Assembly: GCA_002342175.1 (NCBI GenBank)
Contig: DDPL01000016.1
Location: 9,363-19,846 of the forward strand
Direction of reading: 5' to 3'
Length of the DNA stretch: 10,484 nt
Origin: Legionellales bacterium UBA2469
GTDB lineage: Bacteria > Pseudomonadota > Gammaproteobacteria > Legionellales > Legionellaceae
The position numbers were made by a program, and so were the translations under genes. The notes beneath the pieces were generated by a model that did not search any database, had not been told where the DNA came from, and was given only the letters and a program-made list of their open reading frames with translations. Shown here piece after piece: positions 1-6,228 of the stretch (position 1 is its first letter; each line of letters opens with the position of its first letter).

Positions 1-231
1 GAGTTTTTTCCCCGTCGAGACGCGCTTTTGCCATGCTTTAGTGTCACCTATTCGAGGCGCTCCGATTGGAATTAAAGGGTGTTCTGAATGACAATTTTGA
101 CAAAAATGCTGATAAATTTTTTCTGATTCGTTGGCGTCATGTTCAATTGATTTTAAAAATTCTTGTGGATGGTGGCTTGCAGAAAAAGAAGTTGAAATCA
201 TCAACATCAAAAATAACATAGGCCACATCAT
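1..231 (-). CDS. c-type cytochrome, cytochrome c5 family, exported (3' part outside window)
   Basis: Partial gene: 77 codons are visible, reading leftward off the window edge. The N-terminus is a hydrophobic, Met/Leu/Phe-rich signal peptide of about 18 residues, with likely cleavage after SFSA, so the product should be periplasmic. A single haem-binding CQNCH motif lies at residues 44-48. It is followed by GAPRIGD and a W-x-x-R stretch at about residues 57-70, the pattern typical of the cytochrome c5 (c555) family. The axial Met would lie beyond the edge. Its ATG overlaps the recJ stop as ATGA, and an AGAGG lies 4 bases upstream. The second ATG (226-228) has better spacing (7 bases) and could be the true start. 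It is therefore the third gene of the RpfE-like/recJ operon and probably translationally coupled to recJ. Role inferred from family: small periplasmic electron carrier. The electron partners cannot be told from here. Confidence 0.85.
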   Translation of the reverse strand, partial: MMWPMLFLMLMISTSFSASHHPQEFLKSIEHDANESEKIYQHFCQNCHSEHPLIPIGAPRIGDTKAWQKRVSTGKKL

Positions 232-1982
232 GACACCTCTATTAATTGCGGGGAGGGAACATAAGTTTCTTCAAACTGTTGCAATCTCAATTGAATCTTT
301 TGTCGCCCCTGATAATTATTAATATCCAATTGATAAACCGCATGAATATACTGACAACGATAATTTGGCCACACCCCTTCCTCTATATTAAAAGCAATAC
401 CATCGAGCATCATGGTGTGATTCAAAGGCTGTAAAATTAACTTTAAATGTTTTTGTCCGACAATGCGTTGCTCAATGATTTTAAAGACATTGTCAAAACT
501 GGGCTCTGGAAAATGTTGTCCCCAAGGGCCTGATTTCTGAATCCATTGCACGGTTTGTAAATGAAAATCATCAGGCATTAAGGCACCATCTGTCCAAATG
601 ACATCTTCTGTTTTTACACCCTGCGCCTCAACTTCATCAATCAATGCTTGCTTAAATCTTTCAAATTCATTTTTTGCAATAGAAAGACCCGCTGCCATAG
701 CATGTCCTCCAAACTTATGCAAAAGTCCAGGATACTTCAAATCAATGTTTGCTAACACATCTCGAATATTCAATCCCTCAATTGAACGCGCGGAACCTTT
801 GAGTTCACCATCCTGTCCAAGCGCAAAAACAATCGTGGGTTTTTTAAATTTTTCTTTTAAGCGCCCTGCTAAAATACCTATCACGCCCTGATGAAAACTT
901 TCTTGGTGAAGACAAAGTGCAGCTGGTAATTGTTCCACATTCGCTAAAAGCCCATAAGAGATCTGCAAATCCTCAAGTGCTTGCGCTTTCATTTCATCTT
1001 CTATCTCACGGCGCTCTCGGTTAAAATCATCAAGCATTTTTGCTTTGGCTAGCGCTTCCGGCATTGTTTCAGCAATTAAACATTGAATACCAATCGACAT
1101 ATCATCTAAACGCCCTGCTGCGTTAATACGTGGGCCGACATAAAAGCCCAAATCACTGGAGGTCGCTTGCATAAAATTTCGACCAGCAACTTGTAACAAG
1201 CTCATAATGCCTGGACGTGCCGCACCACTTTGAATACGTTGCAAGCCATATTTAACCATAATTCGATTGTTTTTGTCTAAAGGCACAACGTCTGCAACCG
1301 TCCCTAATGCTACCAAATCCAAAAATTGTGCCATATTGGGCACTACCATGGCTTGTTCAACAAACCATTCAGATTGGATTAAAGCACGTCGCAACGCAGA
1401 CATCACATAAAAAATGACCCCAACACCGGCCATGGCTTTACTCGGAAACTGACAATTTGGTTGGTTTGGATTAATAATCCATGGGGTATTTGGTAAAACA
1501 TCGCCGGCTAAATGATGATCAGTAATAACAACATCCATATTGAAGGCTTTAGCACGCTCAACCCCTTCAATATTCGCGATACCATTATCAACGGTAACAA
1601 TGACATCCGGAAATAACATTTTGGCATGTTCAACAAGCCCTGGTGTTAATCCATAACCAAATTCAAAACGATTAGGGACCAGAAACTGTACATGCTTTGC
1701 GCCCATTGCCTTTAAAGCAGAAACGGCCAAAGCACTTGCTGTTGCACCATCGGCATCGAAATCCCCGACAACCAAAATGCGTTGTTGTTGTCGAAGCGCA
1801 AGCATCAGTCTTTGGGTGACATTTTCGATATTCAACAATGTATCAAACGGTAATAAACCCGATAATTCAATCGAAAAATCGGCTTCTTTTAAACCACGCG
1901 CGTAATATAATTTTTGAATCAATAATGGAAAAGCCGCATTTTTTTTTGGTTCTCCAACCACTTGTCGATGTTTAATGTTCAC
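228..1982 (-). CDS. recJ: Single-stranded-DNA-specific 5'-3' exonuclease RecJ
   Basis: RecJ degrades single-stranded DNA 5' to 3' in recombination and mismatch or base repair, in the cytoplasm, with metal-dependent chemistry. All DHH-family motifs are present (numbered from the GTG start): GDFDADGA at 73-80 with metal-binding Asp74, 76 and 78, TVDNGI with Asp132, the TDHH signature at 155-157, and ALGTVADVVPLD with Asp231. GPRINAAGR follows at 283-291 and the DHHA1-domain GGHAMAAG at 425-432. The C-terminal OB-type region (GPWGQHFPEP, LLDGIAFN) is complete. I chose GTG at 1980-1982 because it gives 584 residues, close to the roughly 577 of E. coli RecJ, begins just before the conserved N-terminus and has GGTGG upstream. 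An in-frame ATG at 2034-2036 would add 18 unconserved residues and overlap the upstream gene by 65 bases. With GTG the overlap is 11 bases. A run of nine A on the coding strand lies near the 5' end. Confidence 0.96.
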   Translation of the reverse strand: MNIKHRQVVGEPKKNAAFPLLIQKLYYARGLKEADFSIELSGLLPFDTLLNIENVTQRLMLALRQQQRILVVGDFDADGATASALAVSALKAMGAKHVQFLVPNRFEFGYGLTPGLVEHAKMLFPDVIVTVDNGIANIEGVERAKAFNMDVVITDHHLAGDVLPNTPWIINPNQPNCQFPSKAMAGVGVIFYVMSALRRALIQSEWFVEQAMVVPNMAQFLDLVALGTVADVVPLDKNNRIMVKYGLQRIQSGAARPGIMSLLQVAGRNFMQATSSDLGFYVGPRINAAGRLDDMSIGIQCLIAETMPEALAKAKMLDDFNRERREIEDEMKAQALEDLQISYGLLANVEQLPAALCLHQESFHQGVIGILAGRLKEKFKKPTIVFALGQDGELKGSARSIEGLNIRDVLANIDLKYPGLLHKFGGHAMAAGLSIAKNEFERFKQALIDEVEAQGVKTEDVIWTDGALMPDDFHLQTVQWIQKSGPWGQHFPEPSFDNVFKIIEQRIVGQKHLKLILQPLNHTMMLDGIAFNIEEGVWPNYRCQYIHAVYQLDINNYQGRQKIQLRLQQFEETYVPSPQLIEVS

Positions 1983-2757
1983 GTTTCCACCAGCCTTTGA
2001 AAGTATCCCACATGGTTTTTGCAGGTATTTCTGCATGCGTATCCAACCACCACCAATGACTCACAAATTGATTCAAAGGCAGTTTGGATAACAATGATTG
2101 TTCTGTGTCTTCAATTAAAAAAATTGCCTGATCTTTTAATTTAACATGGGATTGCCAAACTGCAACTTGAGGATAAATTTTTAACATTTCACGGTACAAA
2201 TGATTTTCTGACAAGGTCCAAATGTTATCGAAAGTTGGTAGGACACCCCCTCCCCATGGCCAAACCGCATTGACTGCATAAGGCCGTTGTCCATACACGC
2301 CATGTAACATCATCTGCACTTCTGTCCACCATTTTAACCAAGGGGAAGGTAAGTTGGATAGATACGGTTGTAATGAGCGATGGTTCATTTCATCCAAAGG
2401 CAATGTGTTTAATTCAGGGAGATGCGATGCATCCATTAGCCAAATGGTATTTGAAAATCGATGAACAGGAATGCCATCCTGAGCCATCCATTTTACAAAG
2501 CTTTGGTAATAATCTTCCATGGCTGATTGCCATTCAAATTCCTGGCATGTGGCGATGATCATGGCATCATTATGCGTGACCTGACAATGCACCGGAGAAA
2601 CCACCATCCATTGTCCCGAAGGAAGGCCCATCTGTTGAGCTAAAAAAGCACCTAGCCCTTTTTGTCCCATGGCTCTTAATAAGTTTTTTTGCCACAACCC
2701 TTGAGAATCATGAGGAGATAGACTTTTTTGTAAGGCATTAATAATGACATGGATCAT
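1972..2757 (-). CDS. RpfE-like conserved protein (COG4255-type), function unknown
   Basis: A 261-residue soluble protein, rich in Trp, without signal peptide or membrane segment. The most telling motif is NAVWPWGGGVLP in the C-terminal half. It matches the (N)S/A-L/V-W-x-WGGG block of the family called regulatory protein RpfE in Xanthomonas, a family sometimes misnamed phosphoglycerate mutase because of distant alkaline-phosphatase-fold similarity. As I recall, rpfE lies beside recJ in Xanthomonas too, so the neighbourhood supports the assignment. The biochemical role is not established. The stop overlaps the recJ start by 11 bases, so the two are probably cotranscribed. Start choice: an in-frame GTG at 2767-2769 gives 265 residues, but the promoter-like hexamers upstream would leave almost no leader for it, so I prefer ATG at 2755-2757. 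Neither has a clear Shine-Dalgarno. Family assignment rests on one motif plus context, hence moderate certainty. Confidence 0.85.
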   Translation of the reverse strand: MIHVIINALQKSLSPHDSQGLWQKNLLRAMGQKGLGAFLAQQMGLPSGQWMVVSPVHCQVTHNDAMIIATCQEFEWQSAMEDYYQSFVKWMAQDGIPVHRFSNTIWLMDASHLPELNTLPLDEMNHRSLQPYLSNLPSPWLKWWTEVQMMLHGVYGQRPYAVNAVWPWGGGVLPTFDNIWTLSENHLYREMLKIYPQVAVWQSHVKLKDQAIFLIEDTEQSLLSKLPLNQFVSHWWWLDTHAEIPAKTMWDTFKGWWKREH

Positions 2758-2780
2758 AGCGTAATTCACGTAAATAGCTT

Positions 2781-2808
2781 ATTTTAAGCTCCACCAACAA
2801 AAAATCAA
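2781..2808 (-). promoter_or_regulatory. Candidate sigma70 promoter for the RpfE-like/recJ/cytochrome operon
   Basis: On the minus strand, TTGATT (2803-2808) is separated by 16 bases from TAAAAT (2781-2786), four and five matches to the consensus hexamers. Transcription would start near 2774, giving a leader of about 17 bases before the ATG at 2757. The -10 lies inside a small dyad (AGCTTA-TTT-TAAGCT, 2776-2790). This is by-eye matching in AT-rich DNA. Confidence 0.4.
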
Positions 2809-2838
2809 TTCTTATTTGATGTAAAAATCAGTTACACT
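2809..2838 (+). promoter_or_regulatory. Weak candidate promoter for rlmJ
   Basis: TACACT (2833-2838) is a fair -10 with four of six matches. TTCTTA (2809-2814) sits 18 bases upstream as a poor -35. It directly abuts the -35 of the divergent promoter, so the two would be back to back. The predicted start near 2845 leaves about 24 bases before the rlmJ ATG. No clear Shine-Dalgarno precedes that ATG. Confidence 0.25.
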
Positions 2839-2868
2839 AAGGAAACTTTATAAACGATAGTTCCTGAT

Positions 2869-3687
2869 ATGCTTAGTTATCAACACGCTTACCATGCCGG
2901 CTGTTATGCCGATGTTCTCAAACACTTTATTTTATCGCGCTTATTGTCATATATGACACAAAAAGATAAACCATTGTTTTATTTAGAAACCCATGGCGGA
3001 CGTGGACGTTATGATCTAAATGACAAAAAGTCGAAAAAAACGGGAGAAGCTGATTTTGGCATTCAAAAATTATGGCCAAATATTTCTACGCTTCCTGAAC
3101 TTTTCAAACCCTTTTTAAGTTGTTTCCATGATGAAGGACAACGTGTTCAACATTACCCAGGTTCACCACAAATTGCAATTGAACTCTTACGGCCCATCGA
3201 TAGAATTTATCTTTGTGAATTGCACTCAACTGAGTTTTCCCATTTAAAATCTCTTCCTGCACAAGGGAAAAAGGTCTTTACTGAACAAGCAGATGGGATG
3301 GAAAGATTACTATCTCTAACCCCCCCCCCTGAAAAAAGAGGCTTGTTTTTTATTGATCCAAGTTTTGAAATGAAGGATGAATACCAAAACATTCCCAAGG
3401 CCATTGCCAAAGCTTATCAAAAATTTCCGCAAGGCGTATATGTACTTTGGTATCCCATCATCAATCACTTTTATCATGAAAAACTGATGAAAGGTATGGC
3501 TCGCATCCCAACAGACAAACATCTCAAAATTGAGTTTTACCACGATAAAATTCAAAAAGAAGGGATGAATGGTACAGGGCTCTGGATTATTAATCCACCT
3601 TATACGCTGAAAGATGAGGCCAAAAGTGCGTGCCAAATCTTTAAAAATATCTTCAACCCCGGTATCTCATCATTTATTGTTGAATAG
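2869..3687 (+). CDS. rlmJ: 23S rRNA (adenine2030-N6)-methyltransferase RlmJ
   Basis: RlmJ uses S-adenosylmethionine to methylate N6 of A2030 (E. coli numbering) in naked 23S rRNA, in the cytoplasm during ribosome assembly. The 272 residues align end to end with the 280-residue E. coli enzyme. The N-terminus reads MLSYQHAYHAGCYADVLKH, where E. coli has MLSYRHSFHAGNHADVLKH. LETHGGRGRY (39-48) is the SAM-binding loop. HYPGSP at 95-100, ADGMERL, and an FIDPSFEMKDEY block at 161-172 follow. The catalytic motif IV, DPPY in E. coli, is DPSF here (Asp163 to Phe166), with the acid kept and the second proline changed to serine. Codons 151-154 (Thr-Pro-Pro-Pro) are written by ten consecutive C (3320-3329). 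One base lost or gained there would truncate the protein before motif IV. Transcribed divergently from the RpfE-like operon. The 3' end overlaps the Mth938-like gene tail-to-tail by 18 bases. Confidence 0.95.
   Translation: MLSYQHAYHAGCYADVLKHFILSRLLSYMTQKDKPLFYLETHGGRGRYDLNDKKSKKTGEADFGIQKLWPNISTLPELFKPFLSCFHDEGQRVQHYPGSPQIAIELLRPIDRIYLCELHSTEFSHLKSLPAQGKKVFTEQADGMERLLSLTPPPEKRGLFFIDPSFEMKDEYQNIPKAIAKAYQKFPQGVYVLWYPIINHFYHEKLMKGMARIPTDKHLKIEFYHDKIQKEGMNGTGLWIINPPYTLKDEAKSACQIFKNIFNPGISSFIVE
3320..3329. repeat. Homopolymer run of ten C inside rlmJ
   Basis: Ten consecutive C on the plus strand (G on minus) in otherwise AT-rich coding sequence. The reading frame is intact as given. The run could be slippage-prone or a sequencing-length artefact. 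Confidence 0.95.
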
Positions 3688-4029
3688 GAATAATCCGCCT
3701 ACTGCTCTACCTTCCGCGAGCAGTAGGTTAAAGGTTCGACACGCAGCTCCTAAATTCATAGCTTCCATACCAATACGTCGGTTGGCAAGATTTTCTCGAA
3801 ATCCTATGGGAATGGAAACTGGCGTAGAATGTCCAACAATCAACACTTCAATTTCAGTGGGTAAGACTTGTTCCCACATGTCCCATGCATATTCATGGGT
3901 CCATGGTGAAATGATTGATTCTGTGAAAACTAAAGCATTTTTTTGATATTGTATTCCTGCAATTTGAATCATATCATGTTGATATGATTCAATTGCGTGT
4001 TTTGGCATTTGTTCGCGTTGTATATTCAT
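3670..4029 (-). CDS. Mth938-like (DUF498, COG3737) domain protein
   Basis: A small soluble protein of 119 residues with the Mth938-like fold pattern. It has an N-terminal segment ending in IQIAGIQYQKNALVF, the core VLIVGHSTPVSIPI in the middle, a short helix GMEAMNLGAACRTFNLL, and a closing LAEGRAVGGLFLF. The family includes mitochondrial NDUFAF3, a complex I assembly factor, and archaeal Mth938. The bacterial function is not known and there is no catalytic signature. The ATG at 4027-4029 shares one base with the lolD stop (TGATG), the arrangement expected for translational coupling. A TTG one codon upstream (4030-4032) is a less likely start. It is the last gene of the lolC-lolD operon, and its final 18 bases overlap the end of rlmJ on the other strand. 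A perfect 10-bp dyad (3698-3727) falls inside its last codons. Confidence 0.85.
   Translation of the reverse strand: MNIQREQMPKHAIESYQHDMIQIAGIQYQKNALVFTESIISPWTHEYAWDMWEQVLPTEIEVLIVGHSTPVSIPIGFRENLANRRIGMEAMNLGAACRTFNLLLAEGRAVGGLFLFNNK
3698..3727. repeat. Perfect 10-bp inverted repeat in a converging gene overlap
   Basis: CCTACTGCTC (3698-3707) and GAGCAGTAGG (3718-3727) are exact reverse complements around a 10-base loop. The dyad starts 10 bases after the rlmJ stop and lies within the 3' end of the Mth938-like gene. Neither strand has a proper T-run after it, so it is not a canonical intrinsic terminator. It may still form a protective or pausing hairpin at the end of the rlmJ transcript. 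The pairing is certain, the function is not. Confidence 0.75.
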
Positions 4030-4715
4030 CAAGCCCCCGCCTTTAATTGTCCGGCATTCAATTGATAGATCTTATCCATTTGTTGAGCGAGTGTCATGTC
4101 ATGTGTGACAATGACTAATGCGGTTTGAAATTCCTGATTTAACTTATTCCATAACTCTAAAATGTGATACGCTGTTTTTTGATCGAGATTCCCCGTAGGC
4201 TCATCTGCCAAAATACATTTCGGTTGGGTGACCATCGCTCGGGCAATCGCCACCCGTTGACGCTCACCACCCGATAATTGATGGGGACGATGAGATAATC
4301 GATGTCCCAAACCCATCATATCTAATAGAGACTGAGCCCTATCTTTTACCTTTTTTTGACTTAAATTTTGCAACAATAACGGCAACATCACATTTTCCAA
4401 TGCTGACAATTCAGGCAATAAATGATGAAATTGATAAACAAATCCCAGGTTTTCATTACGCCACAAACAACGTTTCTGCTCTGACATCCGCATCCAATTT
4501 TTGCCATTAACCGTAATTTCCCCTGAACTTGGAAAATCAAGACCTCCTAATAAATGTAAAAGAGTGCTTTTTCCTGAACCAGAAGGCCCTACTATTGCAA
4601 CTTTTTCAGCAACATGTAGGTTTAAACTGACATCTTTTAAAACCGATACCGGTGTATCGCCATCTTGATAGATTTTTGCGACATGCTTTGCCAACAATAG
4701 TTTGATTTTACTCAT
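4029..4715 (-). CDS. lolD: Lipoprotein-releasing system ATP-binding protein LolD
   Basis: The ATPase of the LolCDE exporter. It hydrolyses ATP on the cytoplasmic face of the inner membrane to hand outer-membrane lipoproteins to LolA. All ABC motifs are present: Walker A GPSGSGKST at 43-51, Q-loop Gln95 in VYQFHHLLPELSALENV (a LolD/MacB-type context), signature LSGGERQ at 147-153, Walker B CILADE at 167-172 followed by PTGNLD, and H-loop His205. At 228 residues it has the usual length (E. coli LolD 233). The start at ATG 4713-4715 is supported by AGAGG (4725-4729) nine bases upstream. The gene overlaps the lolC end by 8 bases, and its stop shares a base with the start of the next gene. Distinguished from FtsE or MacB by the adjacent LolC. 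Confidence 0.97.
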   Translation of the reverse strand: MSKIKLLLAKHVAKIYQDGDTPVSVLKDVSLNLHVAEKVAIVGPSGSGKSTLLHLLGGLDFPSSGEITVNGKNWMRMSEQKRCLWRNENLGFVYQFHHLLPELSALENVMLPLLLQNLSQKKVKDRAQSLLDMMGLGHRLSHRPHQLSGGERQRVAIARAMVTQPKCILADEPTGNLDQKTAYHILELWNKLNQEFQTALVIVTHDMTLAQQMDKIYQLNAGQLKAGA

Positions 4716-5970
4716 GATGCAAAGCCTCTGTAATGATAATTTTTGATGCTCTCCATGAAGGATACAGCGTCGCTAACCAGCTTAAACCCAAAGCCATCCC
4801 CACTACTTTTCCAATATCTGAAGAATTAATATGAACGGGTAAATGATCGACAAAATATATATTGGAAGATAACCATTGAACGCCCAAAGTTGTTTGTAAA
4901 AAATCAACAATATGTGTTGCATTTAATGTTAATATCAAACCAAAAATAACGCCAAAAAGCGTTCCGCCAAGGCCTAAAATCATCCCTTGAATCATAAAAA
5001 TAAACATAATACTGCGAGGTGTTACACCCAAAGTACGTAAAATCGCAATTTCTGACTGTTTATCCGTAACCACCATCACCAAAGAAGAAACCAGATTAAA
5101 GGCTGCAACCGCAATGATGAGCAACAAAATAAAAAACATCATGGTTTTTTCCATCTTAATCGCTTGAAAAAAAGGACCATAAGTTAATGTCCAATCACCC
5201 ACCAATAAATTTGGAGGTAACACATTGGCATAATCCTGTGCGAGAATCGGTGCACGATAAACATTCTTAATTTTTAATTTTACACCACTGACAAAATCAC
5301 CCATTTGTAGTAGTGCTTGCGCATCACGTATGTCAATGAATGCCAATTTACTGTCGAAATTAAAGCCATGTCCTGCTGAAAAAATGCCCGCGACTGTAAA
5401 CCGTTTAAATCTTGGTATCACCCCTACAGGCGTTGGGGTGGCTTTAGGAAGCATCACCGTTACTTTACTACCAACCAAAAGCCCTAAAGTCTCAGCTAAA
5501 TTCTGCCCCACATAAATTGAGAAAGGGTCTGAACCTTCTATTTTGCCCACTAACATTTTATCTTTTAATGCAGAAAATGCTTCTTCATATTGAAAATCAA
5601 CACCTGTGATAACCAAAGGTTGTACTTGCCCTTCATAAGACATCATACCCTGGGTCCCAATAAAAGGCGCAACGGCAACCACCTCAGGGTTGGTTTTTAA
5701 TTGATTAGCTAAGGTTTTCCAATCAGCAAGGCCTTCATCGCGAGCATTAATGGTGATGGAAGGCGCCATGCTAAAAAAACGCTGATGGATTTCCACATCA
5801 AATCCATTCATTACCGATAATACCGTAATCAACACGGCAACACCAAGACCGATGCCTAACATCGAACTTAACGAAATAAATGAGACAAAGTGGCTTTTAC
5901 TTTTTGCACGGGTATAACGCCACCCCAAGAAAAAAGATAATGGACGACGCAATAACAATTCTTTATTCAT
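4708..5970 (-). CDS. lolC: Lipoprotein-releasing system transmembrane protein, LolC/LolE family
   Basis: Inner-membrane permease subunit of the lipoprotein exporter, 420 residues. Four membrane segments are visible: about 31-54, 277-301, 321-349 and 386-403. A large periplasmic domain lies between the first and second. The N-terminus (PLSFFLGWRYTRAKSKSHFVSFIS) and the C-terminus (YPSWRASKIIITEAL) carry the family signatures. The coupling segment TDKQSEIAILRTLGVTPRSI at 302-321 is the part that touches LolD. In the periplasmic domain, LPKATPTPVGVIPRFKRF (174-191) resembles the LolC hook that recruits LolA, so I favour LolC over LolE. Only one permease gene is present here. A homodimeric LolF-type arrangement or a lolE elsewhere are both possible. 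First gene of the operon. No convincing Shine-Dalgarno precedes the ATG. Confidence 0.93.
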   Translation of the reverse strand: MNKELLLRRPLSFFLGWRYTRAKSKSHFVSFISLSSMLGIGLGVAVLITVLSVMNGFDVEIHQRFFSMAPSITINARDEGLADWKTLANQLKTNPEVVAVAPFIGTQGMMSYEGQVQPLVITGVDFQYEEAFSALKDKMLVGKIEGSDPFSIYVGQNLAETLGLLVGSKVTVMLPKATPTPVGVIPRFKRFTVAGIFSAGHGFNFDSKLAFIDIRDAQALLQMGDFVSGVKLKIKNVYRAPILAQDYANVLPPNLLVGDWTLTYGPFFQAIKMEKTMMFFILLLIIAVAAFNLVSSLVMVVTDKQSEIAILRTLGVTPRSIMFIFMIQGMILGLGGTLFGVIFGLILTLNATHIVDFLQTTLGVQWLSSNIYFVDHLPVHINSSDIGKVVGMALGLSWLATLYPSWRASKIIITEALHHE

Positions 5971-6000
5971 GAATTTTTTTAAATTTTCAAATGAAGCTTT

Positions 6001-6006
6001 ATTCTA
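6001..6006 (-). promoter_or_regulatory. Candidate -10 hexamer for the lolC-lolD operon
   Basis: TAGAAT on the minus strand, five of six matches to TATAAT, about 31 bases upstream of the lolC ATG. The -35 region (CCCTTT about 16 bases upstream) is poor, so the call is weak. Confidence 0.25.
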
Positions 6007-6015
6007 CACAACTTA

Positions 6016-6047
6016 TTGATAAAAAGGGAATATCCAATATTTATCAA
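6016..6047. repeat. Inverted repeat TTGATAAA-N16-TTTATCAA upstream of lolC
   Basis: Exact 8-bp arms at 6016-6023 and 6040-6047 with a 16-base spacer. It sits immediately upstream of, or overlapping, the -35 position implied by the lolC -10, which is where a repressor or activator site would be. In DNA this AT-rich, a chance origin is quite possible. Confidence 0.4.
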
Positions 6048-6228
6048 AAAAAATAAATTGTAATCATTTGTATTTAAAATAAAGCAAAATCCACGAATAA
6101 ATACCAATTTGAGTAATAAATATAAAACAATATTGTTCATTTTTTTACAAATTCCTCTTTTAATAACCAAAAAAATCATGTATCATATGCCTTAGAAAGT
6201 ATATATTTATTGGGCAGTGTGATTAATA

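Larger units (their letters stand above)
5971..6228. other. AT-rich divergent intergenic region between lolC and the 621-residue membrane protein
   Basis: 258 bases, strongly AT-rich, without a believable gene. Minus strand: TAGAAT at 6001-6006 is a plausible -10 for lolC with no good -35. An 8-bp inverted repeat (6016-6047) lies just upstream of it. Plus strand: TATATT at 6202-6207 is a possible -10 for the membrane-protein gene, with no recognisable -35. A 66-codon minus-strand ORF here (5979-6179) lacks a ribosome binding site and has the composition expected of random AT-rich DNA. Confidence 0.6.

Noticed and set aside
131..322. Plus-strand ORFs at 131-322 and 246-434
   Set aside because: Antisense to the cytochrome and the RecJ C-terminus, both well supported.
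598..891. Plus-strand ORF of 97 codons
   Set aside because: Antisense shadow of RecJ, with no domain features.
2839..2868. Possible hairpin (AGGAA with TTCCT) before the rlmJ start as a translational switch
   Set aside because: The stem is only 5-7 pairs with a bulge, and the predicted transcription start would exclude its left arm.
3316..3636. Minus-strand 106-codon ORF within rlmJ
   Set aside because: Shadow of rlmJ, which matches its family end to end.
3614..3946. Plus-strand ORF of 110 codons overlapping the end of rlmJ
   Set aside because: It runs opposite the Mth938-like gene, which has a recognisable domain and a coupled start. The plus-strand translation looks like low-quality antisense sequence.
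5979..6179. Minus-strand 66-codon ORF ending 8 bases before lolC
   Set aside because: It lies in extremely AT-rich DNA, has no ribosome binding site, and its Ile/Leu/Phe/Asn/Lys composition is what such DNA gives by chance. I could not exclude a leader peptide, but nothing supports one.
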